Shown: positions 28,661 to 39,024 of the stretch, one piece after another | Numbering within the stretch: the first letter of the stretch is position 1 | Layout of the letters: every line of letters begins with the position of its first letter | Assembly (NCBI GenBank): GCA_012295225.1 | Contig: WMKK01000009.1 | Location: 579,909 to 643,908 of the forward strand | Length of the DNA stretch: 64,000 nucleotides | From: Ostreococcus mediterraneus | Taxonomy: Eukaryota; Chlorophyta; Mamiellophyceae; Mamiellales; Bathycoccaceae | Reading direction: 5' to 3' | The notes under the pieces: model-generated | Seen by the model: the letters and a program-made list of their open reading frames with translations, nothing else | Told to the model about the DNA's origin: nothing | The model's database searches: none | Translations under genes and position numbers: made by a program

Positions 28661-30304
28661 ATGAACGCCGACGCCCGGCGCGTGCTCTACGCCCTGTCCC
28701 AACGCGATGAAAACAAGCACTGCGCGGATTGCGCGACGACGAACCCCGATTGGGCATCGGTGAACCATGGGATATTTTTGTGTCTGAATTGCTCGGGCAT
28801 CCATCGGTCGCTGGGCGTGCACGTATCGTTCGTGCGAAGCACGACGATGGATAGCTGGACGCCGGAACAATTGAAATCAATGGAATTGTCGGGTAACGGC
28901 GCGATGAATGGGTTTTTGGAAAAGTATGGGATTGGGAAGACGACGGGGGCGAGGACAAAGTACGCGAGCCGCGCGGCGGAGGCGTATCGGGACAAGCTCA
29001 AGTGTGCGGTGCAAGGTATTGAATGGAAGAAACCGAAGGGGTTGAAGAGTTCGGGTGGTAGTAGTGGTGGATCTTCATCGGGACGAGGCGGGAGTAAGGA
29101 GAAGGATCTGGTGAGTGGGTTGTTTCCGGCGGCGACGTCTTCACAGTCGAAGAAGGACTCGGCGAACCTCGGGAAGAATGGGTTCGATTTAAGCACCGGT
29201 CAGGGGTCGTTGTTGCAGCGTCGATACGAAGAGTCGAATGATGGATGGGTACCACCACCGCCACCATTGCCAAAGGGTGCGAAAAAGGGGCAATTTTTAC
29301 ACGGATTGACGCCGTACCAGTGGGTGGACGCGTTGAAGCAAATGTCGCGTCAAGATGACCGAACGTATCATTTGAAGAATATGAGCGAAGACGAGCGCGC
29401 GCAAGTTGTAGCGGCGATGTCAGGACAACCCATACCCGCACGTTCAAGTTCAAGCACGTCGTTGTCGACAGCGACGGTGGCGTCACCGTCTACGAAGAGT
29501 GATTTGAAGACACTGAATCCGTTTGGCGATTCGGATAGCGCGGATGATTTCTTCGCCGACGTCGGTAAGAAGAAGAAGGACAAGAAAGACAAAAAGGACA
29601 AAAAGGACAAGAAAGAAAAGAAAGAAAAATCGTCGGCGAACCCGGAAGAGACTGATTTAGAGCGACGCATGCGCGAAGCGGGAGAGGCGGCTAAGGCGCT
29701 TGCTCGAGAGCGTTCAATGTCGGCGCGAGCGCAAGAAGAAGCGTCGACATCTGTCTATGCCGTTCCACAAAAGAAAAAGCCATCGTACTCGCCGCAGCAG
29801 TTTCACGGCACGAGTGCGTCGGCGTCAGGAAGTGCCTCGGGAAAATATAGCGGATTCGGCAGCCAACCGTGGGATCCAAACGCCCCGAGCGCGAGCCGCT
29901 CCGATGACTGGCAAGAAAAGATGAAGGTTTCTTTGCAATCCGCCAAAGGGTGGTTATCTGGAGGATTAAAAAACTTGGCAGCGAAACTCGAAGGCCAATC
30001 TTCGTCGTCGTCGGCGACGCCGTCTTATGCCCAACACTCAGCACACGCACCGAGATCATATCAACAAGTAAGTCGCCCGCCCGAGGCGACGTACGACCCA
30101 ACGCCTCCGCAACAATTTGCGCGTCCTCCCAAACCCAGAGGCAAACCTGAGAGTTTCTATAGCGAATCCTCCTCGAGCTCGTCTTCAGAAAGCGATTCAG
30201 ACGCCGATGCCGCCGATGCGCCGACGAAGGCACAGAAAACACCGTCGCGCTCTACGTCTGGCGTCGTAGAATTGGAGCATGGATTCACAAATTTAATGGA
30301 CTGA
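28661..30304 (+). CDS. ARF GTPase-activating protein (ArfGAP)
   Basis: The product has 547 residues. The N-terminal ArfGAP zinc finger is [20 protein letters not shown] with C-L-N-C, in the CX2CX16CX2C spacing. It is followed by [15 protein letters not shown] with the catalytic arginine, and [16 protein letters not shown]. It should stimulate GTP hydrolysis by ARF on COPI vesicles. The rest is low-complexity: a lysine repeat ([13 protein letters not shown] type, about residue 304-325), Ser-rich spacers and amphipathic segments ([22 protein letters not shown], about 425-445) that resemble lipid-packing or coatomer-binding motifs of ArfGAP1/2. [13 protein letters not shown] is acidic near the end. 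It resembles plant AGD6/7 in layout. A second ArfGAP (AGFG-like) lies at 55355. Confidence 0.92.
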   Translation: MNADARRVLYALSQRDENKHCADCATTNPDWASVNHGIFLCLNCSGIHRSLGVHVSFVRSTTMDSWTPEQLKSMELSGNGAMNGFLEKYGIGKTTGARTKYASRAAEAYRDKLKCAVQGIEWKKPKGLKSSGGSSGGSSSGRGGSKEKDLVSGLFPAATSSQSKKDSANLGKNGFDLSTGQGSLLQRRYEESNDGWVPPPPPLPKGAKKGQFLHGLTPYQWVDALKQMSRQDDRTYHLKNMSEDERAQVVAAMSGQPIPARSSSSTSLSTATVASPSTKSDLKTLNPFGDSDSADDFFADVGKKKKDKKDKKDKKDKKEKKEKSSANPEETDLERRMREAGEAAKALARERSMSARAQEEASTSVYAVPQKKKPSYSPQQFHGTSASASGSASGKYSGFGSQPWDPNAPSASRSDDWQEKMKVSLQSAKGWLSGGLKNLAAKLEGQSSSSSATPSYAQHSAHAPRSYQQVSRPPEATYDPTPPQQFARPPKPRGKPESFYSESSSSSSSESDSDADAADAPTKAQKTPSRSTSGVVELEHGFTNLMD

Positions 30305-30331
30305 GATTTGGAGATTTGAGATTTGGAGATT
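30302..30331. repeat. Perfect tandem duplication of 15 bases
   Basis: TGAGATTTGGAGATT occurs twice without a spacer. The first copy includes the ArfGAP stop codon (TGA), so the repeat straddles the gene end and 3' flank. Confidence 0.9.
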
Positions 30332-30439
30332 TTTATTTGTACGTACCGGTAGATTTCTAGAATTGTCTAAGAATACAAGTGCTAAGAATGCGCTAATGAA
30401 TGTGTGTTGTTTTTGCTAAGAATACTCTCCTTTAGCGAG

Positions 30440-31645
30440 TCATCGCCCACGCGTCTGACGCGCGCCGACGCCCGCGACGATGCGTCTCAAAAACGCCCGC
30501 GAAGGCGCGTGTTCCATAAAGTACCACGGGACGCCCTTTGCGAGTGCGAGTTCACCCGTCCATTCTTCGACTAAGCGTTCCGGAATTTTGAATTTCGGCC
30601 ACCACGCCGAGGTGTCGAATACCCCATAGTGCGCCGGAAACATATCGAGCAAGAAAGAATCGGGAATACCGCCGAGGAGGAGCAAATCCTCCACGACGTA
30701 TAATAAAATTTCACCGGCGACGTTGAGCGCGATCCACACGCCCAAGCCAATGGCAGCGCGACGCGCCCATCGCCATCGCCAACCACTGCCTTGCTTGAGA
30801 TACGCTTCTACCTTGGACATAATTCTGAAATATATAATCATATCACCGCGATTCTCGTCGCCTGGGACGCGAAATCCTTCGCCGATGATGACTTTCTTCT
30901 CGCCCCGAGCGATGGTGTGCGAATTCGGTTTAATCGCGAGTTTTATCTCTCGCCCGCTGATGCTTGACGTTGTGATCACGCATCCATTCACCGCCTGACG
31001 TGGCTCGAGCGCAATCCACGTCGCAATGTCCCGACCGTCATTAACCCGCTCGAATCTCGCGTGCGTCCGTTCGCGAATAACAAACATGACGCTTTGCAAA
31101 TCGCTCCCAGTCGCCGCGAATTTCAACTCCATCCCGTCTCGCCATCCTCGATGCACGCGCACAGTAAACACCCGACTTCTCGATACAGCCTTCCGCGTGT
31201 GCTCATCGAAACCGATGACGACGACGCCCATGCGCTTGACACAGCCATGAAATAACTCTTCGAGCTCGCATTCGAGCTCGCGCACCACGCACTCGTGCAC
31301 GCCCAACGCCTCGCAATACATCATCCGCGCCTGCTCCGCCTCGAAGTGGTCGTACGCTCCAGGCGCATCGAACATCGCCATCCCTATCGCGTCGTACTCT
31401 TTCCGTGTGTCTGGGTCGCTCAGCACGCTGTATGCGTGTCCGATTTCTTGAAACCGCGCGTTGGCGACGCGTTTGGCTTCGGCGTCCCCGGCGACTTTAT
31501 CGGGGTGGTGTGTCCTCGCGAGTTTATGGTACGCCTTCCGGATTTCGGGCGGTGACGCAGATGGCAACAACCCTAGGACGTCGTACAAGTCTCGCCGCGG
31601 CGTTGCGCCTGCATCGTCGCCGCGAGACGACGACGAACGCGCCAT
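30440..31645 (-). CDS. Membrane-anchored J-domain (HSP40) protein
   Basis: The product has 401 residues. The J-domain is at residues 19-88 (LYDVLGLLPSASPPEIRKAY, HHPDK with the HPD triad, AYSVLSDPDTRKEYD). No Gly/Phe zone or Cys-rich zinc finger follows. Residues about 140-275 form two beta modules like the C-terminal substrate-binding part of class B HSP40s (GVVVIGFDEHTRKAV, FKAATG-like strands, GEGFRVPGDENRGDMIIYF). A hydrophobic helix pair (AAIGLGVWIALNVAGEILLYV, LLLLGGIPDSFLLDMF) comes next, so the protein may be membrane bound with a C-terminal soluble tail. It should recruit and stimulate an HSP70. The targeting compartment is not clear. Confidence 0.85.
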   Translation of the reverse strand: MARSSSSRGDDAGATPRRDLYDVLGLLPSASPPEIRKAYHKLARTHHPDKVAGDAEAKRVANARFQEIGHAYSVLSDPDTRKEYDAIGMAMFDAPGAYDHFEAEQARMMYCEALGVHECVVRELECELEELFHGCVKRMGVVVIGFDEHTRKAVSRSRVFTVRVHRGWRDGMELKFAATGSDLQSVMFVIRERTHARFERVNDGRDIATWIALEPRQAVNGCVITTSSISGREIKLAIKPNSHTIARGEKKVIIGEGFRVPGDENRGDMIIYFRIMSKVEAYLKQGSGWRWRWARRAAIGLGVWIALNVAGEILLYVVEDLLLLGGIPDSFLLDMFPAHYGVFDTSAWWPKFKIPERLVEEWTGELALAKGVPWYFMEHAPSRAFLRRIVAGVGARQTRGR

Positions 31646-31905
31646 GTGTGAGACAAATCAAATGTGTTTCAACTGAAGATTAACGTCGTCCACGCGAATT
31701 TTGGCCGTCGTATCGCCGATTCGCGCGCGGCGAACGCACACACGAAGTGTGACTCGCGCGCGCGCACCGCCGCACCGACCGCGGACGCGCGTTCGAGGAC
31801 GATGCGAAACGCGACAGTGAATGAGGATTAATCATCATTCATCATCAACACGAGCTCCTCATTCGGTGACGCCTCCCACAGCGAGCGCCGCGCTCCGCTC
31901 GCGCC

Positions 31906-34900
31906 ATGAGCAAACAATTCGCATTTCGCCGCCGGGTCTCGCGCGCCGTGTTCGCCGAGCTCTACTCGGATGACGACGCAAACGACGATGAGAATTTTCC
32001 AGATGGCGTCGTTCCGCCCAGTGCGATCGCCGCGTCGCACGCGGGCTACGACCACGTGCGCATATCGTTCGCCGAAGCCGAGCACTTTGGAGACGACGTG
32101 AAAGGCGCGGTGCGCGAAGGGACATATTTGGGGATACGGAACGCGATATTAGAGGCGTGGATGGCGACGGGGTGCCGCGAGGCGTTGACGTGCGAATCGA
32201 CGACGCGCGCGATCGGCGTGGAGGATGTCGCGTTCGGTGCGCGCGTGTTTCGGTATTTGGAACGCGTTGGGGGGATTAATTACGGCGTTTGTACGCGCGC
32301 GTCGACCGAGGCTGCGCAAGGGGAGACGCCTAAGGAGGATGGTTTGGAGGGCGCGAGCGTGCCGACGACGGCGGAGGTGAAGCGCGCGTTGTGCGAGGTG
32401 TTAAAGGTTGCCGATTTAACAGTGGATACGGAGAAGGTTATACGCACGAGATTAGAAGAACACATTGGGTCGTCGATGAAGGGATTTAAACTGGTGATTC
32501 GTGAGACGATTGATAAGTATTTGGCGGATCCGGCGGCGACGCGAGCCGAGGCAGAGGCGGCGAGCGGGGAGGACGAAGCGACGACGCAGATTGTGGAGAT
32601 TCCACCCGCCAAGCCGTTTGTGGATGCGCGACCGACGATCGTGATTGGTGCCGGGCCCGCGGGTTTAGCTGCGGCGAACTTGATTCGCGCGCAAGGGGGC
32701 GAGGTTATGATATTGGAGGCGCGGTCCCGCGTCGGCGGTCGCGTGCACACGGATCGCGAGACGTTTAGCGCCCCCGTGGATTTAGGCGCGTCCATCGTCA
32801 CCGGTGTGAGTGAAGACCCGAAGCGTCGCACTGGTATGCCTTGGCTCGGCGTGCGCGCCGACCCGAGTGGGGTTGTCGCGAGACAGCTCGGATTGCGATT
32901 GGTCGAGCTTCGCGAAGGATGTCCGCTTTACGACACCAAGACGGGTGAGAAAGTATCCAAGGAGATGGATGAAAAAGTGGAGCGAATTCGTGATTTAGTC
33001 ATGGATGAGGCGCGTTCGAAGGTGGATGCCAACGGAGAGAGCGCCACGGCGGAGAGTTCGTTGGGTGAAGCGTTGAAGGAGGCGACGGAGAATTACTTTC
33101 TTCGTCTCGTGCAAGATGACGGCAACGACAGCGATGACAGCGAAACGCACGCAGCCGTTCGCGAAGCCACCGCCGCGCGCACAGGCTTAACTGAACGTCG
33201 CTTGCTTGATTGGCACTGGGCCAACCTCGAGTACGGCTGCAGCGCTGGGTTAAATGACATTTCTTTACCGTTTTGGAACCAAGACGAACAATACGGCGGT
33301 TTCGGCGGCGCGCACTGCATGGTGGGCGAAGGCTACAGCACAATCATGACGCGCTTAGCGGAAGGCCTTGACATTCGCATGGATACGCCTGTTACAGAAA
33401 TCAATCACGACGATGACGGCGTGCGCGTGCGCACGAAGGATGGTCAAGAGATTGAGGGGTGCGCCGTCGTCGTCACCATTCCGCTCGGGTGCCTCAAAGC
33501 GGGCGACGTCGCGTTCAACCCGCCTCTAGGTGCAAGCAAGTCCAGCGCCGTCCAGCGACTGGGTTTTGGCAATCTGAACAAGGTTGTACTGGAGTTTGAC
33601 GAAGTGTTCTGGGACGACTCAGTGGATTACTTTGGCTCCGCTATCGATAGCACGGAGAACCGCGGCCGCGGCTTTATGTTTTGGAACTTGAAAAATGTCA
33701 GCGGTAAGCCCATGTTGATTTCTTTAATCGCAGGCGAAGCCGCGAAGAGCGCCGAAACAGAAGGCTCGGAATCGATAGTCAAATCTGCATGCGCGACGTT
33801 GGCGAGCATTTGCTTCCCAAATGATCCATCAAAGATGCCGCCGTTGAAGCAATCCATCGTCACCCGTTGGCAATCCGACCCGTATGCTCGCGGATCGTAC
33901 TCCTACGTCGCCGTCGGCTCTAAGGGCTCGTACGACTACGACGAGCTCGGTAAACCCGAAGGGCGCGTCTTATTTGCGGGCGAGCACACGTGCAAGGAAC
34001 ATCCCGATACCGTTGGTGGCGCCATGCTCACTGGTTGGCGCGCGGCTCGTCAGGCGCTCGCCATCGCGCAAGGCGAAGACGTGCGCATTGAAATATTCGA
34101 TCTCGAAGAGATGCGCGCAGCAATCGCCAAACGCAACGTCGACGAAGACTACGAGTTGGATGAAGACGAAGACTTGGTTGATCACATGATTGACCGCGCC
34201 GAGATGTCACACCGTCGCATGCAAGAGGATTTGCTCGCCGACGCCGGCAAGGAGGAAGCCAAGCGCATTTATCGCATCACATCCGCGGCTGAGTTTGGTG
34301 AAAAGCTCGACGTCTCCGCCGCGCTCGCGGCGACGATGGATCGATTGCGCACTGTTCCTGGTCGTCGTGCGTTGATTAATGCATTGCTTGAAGACGTGTC
34401 AGCGAGCGACCGTCGAGCATGGGCTCTCAAGTACGGCGGCTTCAAGTTGCTCAACGAATGGTTGATTGAAATCAATGCCCACATCAAGTCCACCGAGGCG
34501 TTACTGTTAACGACGAAGATGTTGGAGTTGTTGCTACTCGCCCCAGCGGATTTACCCGCACTTCGTTCGAGTGGCATCCCGCGCACGTTGAAGAATCGAT
34601 TCCAGACTCACGAAAGCGGCCGACTTCGTTTCCTCGCCAAGCAATGCGGGCACAAGTGGATGCGCGCGCTCAGCCGCAAGTCGGCGGGCCTACCACCGCT
34701 CGAAGAAGATGAAGACGTCGCAAAGAAGACGATGAAAATGCCGCAGCGCAAGAAGCCTGCTGGTTTAGGTGCGGCAGTGCTCTTTGGTGGCGGTAAGGCG
34801 ATGGAGAATGTCGAAGATGACGGCGTGGATGTCGCCGTCGACTTGGTCGCCGACAACGTCGAGATAGATTTAGGTAAGACTGAGGCTCAAAAACGCGCTG

Positions 34901-35505
34901 AACGCGATGCAGTGATCGCGAAAGCTCAAGATTTACCGGAAGGTCAAGCGGCGATCGCGGCACGCATCGCTGCGGATCGTGCGAAAGAAACGGTCGAAGC
35001 GGCGATGCGCGCGGCGGAGGAGGCGCAACGCATTGCTCGCGAAGCCGAGTTGAGCGCCACGGCGGGTATTCGCATCTCCAAGAAGGATGTCATCTCATCG
35101 TTTGACGATTTCAGCAACGCAGCGGGTAAAAAGCGCGAACGTGCCCAGGAGAAGAGTAAGAAGCGTAAAGCTGGCGATGATGAGGACGACGAGGACGACG
35201 AGGACGCCGCGCCGAGCGTCTCCTTGGATGAATACCAAGCGCGCATTAGAAAACAAGTCCGTGCGTACGTCCATCAGCAGCTCGCGGAGAAGCGCGAACG
35301 CGACATCGTCAGTAAAGCTGAATGCAAAAAGATTGAGGAGAAACTCGTGGAGAAGATTCTCGAAAATTCCTCTGGCGTCAACGATACAGACAAGGCGTTC
35401 ATGACGAGCAAACGCAAGGAGAAAATTAAATCCCTAGTCTCCGCGTATTGCTCATCCACGATCAAGGCTCGTGGGAACAAAAAGAGCAAGAACGCGGCAA
35501 ACTAA
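31906..35505 (+). CDS. LSD1-type SWIRM/amine-oxidase protein fused to DEK-C, TFIIS-N-like and SRI-like domains
   Basis: The product has 1199 residues in one exon. A SWIRM domain (about 73-126) has YLGIRNAILEAWMA, FRYLERVGGINYGVC. A DEK C-terminal-like helical domain (about 154-205) has VKRALCEVLKVADLTVDT and KLVIRETIDKYL. The FAD amine oxidase starts at about 243 with VIGAGPAGLAAANLI, RSRVGGR, and includes GNLNKVVLEFD with the catalytic-site lysine (about 557) and GEHTCKEHPDTVGGAMLTGW (about 690). The Tower insertion of LSD1 is not obvious. From about 810 to 920 a helical block (LRTVPGRRALINALLED, FKLLNEWLIEINAH, TKMLELLLLAPADLPALR, IPRTLKNRF) resembles the TFIIS N-terminal/LW domain. The last 90 residues (VRAYVHQQLAEKRERD, SKAECKKIEEKLVEKIL, KRKEKIKSLVSAYC) resemble the SRI domain. 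It likely removes methyl groups from histone H3 lysines. Confidence 0.9.
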   Translation: MSKQFAFRRRVSRAVFAELYSDDDANDDENFPDGVVPPSAIAASHAGYDHVRISFAEAEHFGDDVKGAVREGTYLGIRNAILEAWMATGCREALTCESTTRAIGVEDVAFGARVFRYLERVGGINYGVCTRASTEAAQGETPKEDGLEGASVPTTAEVKRALCEVLKVADLTVDTEKVIRTRLEEHIGSSMKGFKLVIRETIDKYLADPAATRAEAEAASGEDEATTQIVEIPPAKPFVDARPTIVIGAGPAGLAAANLIRAQGGEVMILEARSRVGGRVHTDRETFSAPVDLGASIVTGVSEDPKRRTGMPWLGVRADPSGVVARQLGLRLVELREGCPLYDTKTGEKVSKEMDEKVERIRDLVMDEARSKVDANGESATAESSLGEALKEATENYFLRLVQDDGNDSDDSETHAAVREATAARTGLTERRLLDWHWANLEYGCSAGLNDISLPFWNQDEQYGGFGGAHCMVGEGYSTIMTRLAEGLDIRMDTPVTEINHDDDGVRVRTKDGQEIEGCAVVVTIPLGCLKAGDVAFNPPLGASKSSAVQRLGFGNLNKVVLEFDEVFWDDSVDYFGSAIDSTENRGRGFMFWNLKNVSGKPMLISLIAGEAAKSAETEGSESIVKSACATLASICFPNDPSKMPPLKQSIVTRWQSDPYARGSYSYVAVGSKGSYDYDELGKPEGRVLFAGEHTCKEHPDTVGGAMLTGWRAARQALAIAQGEDVRIEIFDLEEMRAAIAKRNVDEDYELDEDEDLVDHMIDRAEMSHRRMQEDLLADAGKEEAKRIYRITSAAEFGEKLDVSAALAATMDRLRTVPGRRALINALLEDVSASDRRAWALKYGGFKLLNEWLIEINAHIKSTEALLLTTKMLELLLLAPADLPALRSSGIPRTLKNRFQTHESGRLRFLAKQCGHKWMRALSRKSAGLPPLEEDEDVAKKTMKMPQRKKPAGLGAAVLFGGGKAMENVEDDGVDVAVDLVADNVEIDLGKTEAQKRAERDAVIAKAQDLPEGQAAIAARIAADRAKETVEAAMRAAEEAQRIAREAELSATAGIRISKKDVISSFDDFSNAAGKKRERAQEKSKKRKAGDDEDDEDDEDAAPSVSLDEYQARIRKQVRAYVHQQLAEKRERDIVSKAECKKIEEKLVEKILENSSGVNDTDKAFMTSKRKEKIKSLVSAYCSSTIKARGNKKSKNAAN

Positions 35506-35626
35506 CACCAACATCATTGTCATAGAAGAGTCAACACTCGTTGCAATACTACAGTTTCGCATTCGTACTCGCTTTTTCGTGTCTACAACCACACACGTCG
35601 ACTCGCGCGTGTCGTACGCTTCAATC

Positions 35627-37129
35627 ATGCAAGGGTTCAGCGGCGCGGTGAAGATAGCTCCAGACGCACTGAACGATTACATTGCTCCATCGCAAGACTG
35701 CGTCGTCGCGTTGGAGGGCTCGAAGGTGGCGCTTTCGCTCGCCGACGACGACGTCGCCGTCGCTCCAGCCACCGGTGAGCTCATCACCTCCCGCCGTCGG
35801 CGTCAGCCCCCGAGCGCGCCCGTCGCGCCCACATCCGATGAACCCGCGCGTACATTTACGCCCACACACACCACGGGTGCGCAAGACGCCATCAAAGTGT
35901 CCTTGAGCGACTGTCTCGCGTGCAGCGGCTGCGTCACCAGCGCTGAAAGCGTGCTCCTCGAGCAACAGTCCGTCGACGAATGTCTCGCCGCGTGCGCGCG
36001 CTGCGCCGACAACCCGCACACGCACGCTATCGTGGTTTCCATCAGCGCACAATCGCGCGCGAGCTTATGCGCGGCGTACGGGATGTCTGATGAAGCGGTC
36101 GCTCGGGCGTTGAGCGGGACGTTTAAGTCCAAGCTGGGCGCGGCACGCGTATACGACACCTCGTACGCGCGTGATGTGAGTCTCGCCGAGACGTATGCAG
36201 AATTTAGCGAACGCATGAGAGATGTATCTGTGCCCGCGCCGATGCTCGCGAGCGCGTGTCCAGGGTGGGTGTGCTACGCGGAAAAGACACACGGGGAGCT
36301 GGCGTTGCCGCACATGTCGACGACCAAGAGTCCGCAACAAATTATGGGGACATTCGTCAAGACCGCGGTGGCGAGAGATTTAGGCGTGGATGGGAGACAT
36401 GTGTATCACATTAGCGTGATGCCGTGTTATGATAAGAAGCTCGAGGCGAGTCGAGAGGATTTTGTGCGCGACGGAGTCAAGGATGTGGACGTAGTGCTGA
36501 CGACGGGCGAAGCGAGCGCGTTGTTTGAACGTCTTGGGATGTGTCATTTACGCGACGCACCCACGGCACCAATGGATCCATGGGTGACTGTCAATGAGCC
36601 GGCGCCAGAGAGCGTGCACGCGGCGCCCGTGGTGTCGAGTTCGGGGGCGTATGCGGAGTACGTGTTTCGTCGATGGGCGGCGGAGGCGCACGGCGTCGAC
36701 GTCAGGGACATTGAATGGGTCAAATTACGCAACTCAGACATGCGAGAGGCGGTGTTGTCGGTGAACGGTAATGTTGTTTTACGAGTAGCGGTGGCGTATG
36801 GGTTTAGAAACATTCAAAATATGGTGCGAAGCCTAAAGATGAAAAAGAGTCCATACGCGTTTGTCGAAGTCATGGCGTGTCCGTCTGGATGCTTGAACGG
36901 CGGCGGTCAAATTCCCGCGCGTGAAGGCATGTCGAATAAAGATCTTGTCGATGCGCTGGATGAACATTATCGAGATGTTGCGCGCACGCGAGCCGTAACG
37001 GACGTCGGTACGCTTTATCGTGAATGGATAGGTGGTGAGCCCGGTTCGGCGGCGGCGAGGGACGCGTTGCGAACGCGTTATCACGCGCGTAAACAAACCA
37101 TCGGCGTGGTACAAATCAACAACTGGTAG
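35627..37129 (+). CDS. NAR1: NAR1 / NARFL, cytosolic iron-sulfur cluster assembly factor
   Basis: The product has 500 residues from ATG 35627. The four N-terminal cluster cysteines are present: one in APSQDC and three in SDCLACSGC. The C-terminal cluster cysteines lie in SACPGWVC, VMPCYDKK and ACPSGCLNGGGQ. Conserved blocks SPQQIMGTFVKT and GSSGAYAEYVFR-type sequence show the iron-only-hydrogenase-like fold, without hydrogenase activity. In the CIA pathway NAR1 passes Fe-S clusters from the NBP35 scaffold to the CIA targeting complex. The C-terminus ends QINNW, an aromatic end seen on CIA targets and adaptors that dock to the targeting complex. A spacer with PPSAPVAPTSDEPARTF sits after the first Cys. 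It converges with the P450 gene. Confidence 0.95.
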   Translation: MQGFSGAVKIAPDALNDYIAPSQDCVVALEGSKVALSLADDDVAVAPATGELITSRRRRQPPSAPVAPTSDEPARTFTPTHTTGAQDAIKVSLSDCLACSGCVTSAESVLLEQQSVDECLAACARCADNPHTHAIVVSISAQSRASLCAAYGMSDEAVARALSGTFKSKLGAARVYDTSYARDVSLAETYAEFSERMRDVSVPAPMLASACPGWVCYAEKTHGELALPHMSTTKSPQQIMGTFVKTAVARDLGVDGRHVYHISVMPCYDKKLEASREDFVRDGVKDVDVVLTTGEASALFERLGMCHLRDAPTAPMDPWVTVNEPAPESVHAAPVVSSSGAYAEYVFRRWAAEAHGVDVRDIEWVKLRNSDMREAVLSVNGNVVLRVAVAYGFRNIQNMVRSLKMKKSPYAFVEVMACPSGCLNGGGQIPAREGMSNKDLVDALDEHYRDVARTRAVTDVGTLYREWIGGEPGSAAARDALRTRYHARKQTIGVVQINNW

Positions 37130-37199
37130 CAAATAAAAAATGACTAGGTAGTACATGACTAGTGACTATAGCGTAGCGTTGTCTTCTAAAATAATTATA

Positions 37200-38861
37200 C
37201 TAAACTTTGCGAGGACGCGGGCGAATTTCAAGCTCGATGGATTCCGGACGCAACGTGATGAGCGCCTTTGGTTTCGGCGGACCAGAATTTGGAGGCAGGC
37301 GCATCTCGCACGCGCTGCACACCATGCCGAGCAACAACACGCTTTCGAGCATGGCAAACCCAGTGCCGATACAAACTCGTGCGCCGCCGCCGAAAGGAAA
37401 GTACGCGTCGTTGGGTCCCAAGCTTTTCAACGCGTCGCGCGCGAGCGCGCCGTCGGAATACGGACTTTGCACCAACCATCGCTCGGGCCTGAACGCCACC
37501 GGATCATTCCAATATTTTGGATCACGTTGGATCAAATATGGCGCCACGAGCACGGTCGTGCCTTTGGTCACACGCACGCCTGGACGTAGTTCAACGTCCC
37601 TAGCCGCGCATCGGCCGACCATGTACGCTGGCGGTCGGATGCGAAGCGTCTCTAGCACGCACGCCTCCGTGTACGGCAGTTTGCTGAAATCGCCTGCATC
37701 GAGCGTAGACCCAGTACCTTTAATGCGCAGTACTTCGCGTACTTCATCGGCGATGCGATCGCCCACATTCGGATGCTCGGCGACGAGCGCGCACGCCCAC
37801 GAGAGCAAAATCGCGCTCGTCTCCTGCCCAGCCACCATGAGCGTCATGAGCTCATCACGCAGTGCTTTATCCGTCATGCCACCACCATCACCAACGCCAT
37901 CAACACTCCCGTCGCCTTCATCCGTCGCGCGCAACAATCGATCGAGCAAGTCTAAGCTTTCGTGTTCTTCGCCTCGAGCCGTCGCTCGTCGCCGCTTGGC
38001 GATGATCCCATACACCTCTTCGTCCAATCTTTTCACCGCTTCATTGTATCGCACGTTATCAAACGTGGGCGCCCACTCAGGAATTATCATTCCCGTCGCC
38101 GCACGACGTCCAAAAAATTCAAAACTATCCTTTATCGCGCGATTAATCGTCGCCGCTCTCGCGCCTTCGACGTCGGCGCCAAACAACGCTCGAGCTACGA
38201 TTTCCAACGTCGCGTCATTAAAATCCGCATACACATCCCTCACCCCTCGCCTCGACCAATCACGCGCGATTATTTTCGCACCAACATCCACCATGCACTT
38301 CGCATACGTCTCCACCGCGGCTTTGCGAAACGCAGGATTACTCAACCGTCGTTGTCTCGCCCACGTCTCGCCGTCGCTCACCAACAACCCGTTCCCCGCG
38401 AGCGACGACCCAGGAAAAAACGCCGTGCCCTCCTTCTGAAACTCCGGCACGCCATCAACAGCGTCACACATCAGCACCTTTTTCGCCAGCGCTGGAGAAC
38501 TCACGAGCACGACGCGGGCGTTGGCGAGACGTAGCCCGACGGCGTCGCCGTACGTCGCCGACGCATCCTCCAAAAACATCAGTGGGTCATACCCGAGTTC
38601 AAGTGCCACGTCCTCGCGCGGACCGGCGGGGAAACCATCGTACGACGCACGCGCATCGTCGTTCCCGGCGTTTAAGACGTCAGCGACGGCGCCTCCGATC
38701 GTGCGAAGCGCGCGAGCCGCGAGCTTGGCGATGAAATCATCGGCGGAATCGTCCGCGCGCGCAATCGTTCGCATTCGACGCGCCGTCGACGACGTCGCGC
38801 GGTGCGAGACGCGCCTCACGCGTTGGATGCACGCGTCGGCGCGCGCGCGCGACGTCGTCAT
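37200..38861 (-). CDS. Plastid cytochrome P450, CYP97-like (carotenoid hydroxylase group)
   Basis: The product has 553 residues from ATG 38861; a frame continues upstream but overlaps the divergent gene. A transit peptide precedes the catalytic region. P450 motifs are complete: LMVAGQETSAILLSW (oxygen-activation helix), ETLR (ExxR), FRPERW and FGGGARVCIGTGFA with the haem-thiolate Cys. DPLMFLEDASATYGDAVGLRL and GNGLLVSDGETWARQRRLSNPAF are typical of the CYP97 clan. Plant CYP97A and CYP97C hydroxylate the beta and epsilon rings of carotenes to make lutein and zeaxanthin. Which ring is used here cannot be told. A Gly/Asp-rich insertion (GDGSVDGVGDGGG) lies before the I-helix. Confidence 0.9.
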   Translation of the reverse strand: MTTSRARADACIQRVRRVSHRATSSTARRMRTIARADDSADDFIAKLAARALRTIGGAVADVLNAGNDDARASYDGFPAGPREDVALELGYDPLMFLEDASATYGDAVGLRLANARVVLVSSPALAKKVLMCDAVDGVPEFQKEGTAFFPGSSLAGNGLLVSDGETWARQRRLSNPAFRKAAVETYAKCMVDVGAKIIARDWSRRGVRDVYADFNDATLEIVARALFGADVEGARAATINRAIKDSFEFFGRRAATGMIIPEWAPTFDNVRYNEAVKRLDEEVYGIIAKRRRATARGEEHESLDLLDRLLRATDEGDGSVDGVGDGGGMTDKALRDELMTLMVAGQETSAILLSWACALVAEHPNVGDRIADEVREVLRIKGTGSTLDAGDFSKLPYTEACVLETLRIRPPAYMVGRCAARDVELRPGVRVTKGTTVLVAPYLIQRDPKYWNDPVAFRPERWLVQSPYSDGALARDALKSLGPNDAYFPFGGGARVCIGTGFAMLESVLLLGMVCSACEMRLPPNSGPPKPKALITLRPESIELEIRPRPRKV

Positions 38862-39024
38862 CGTCGTCGTCGTCGTCGTGCGCGCGAGCGCGTGTGAGGC
38901 TTGGGTGATGATGCGTCTGCGCGTCACAACAGCGCACGCACGACACCCACCGTCGTCGATCGATCGATTCCATCGCGCGCAACACAACGAAAGACATCGA
39001 CTCAAGGCTCTCACGCGCGCGTTC

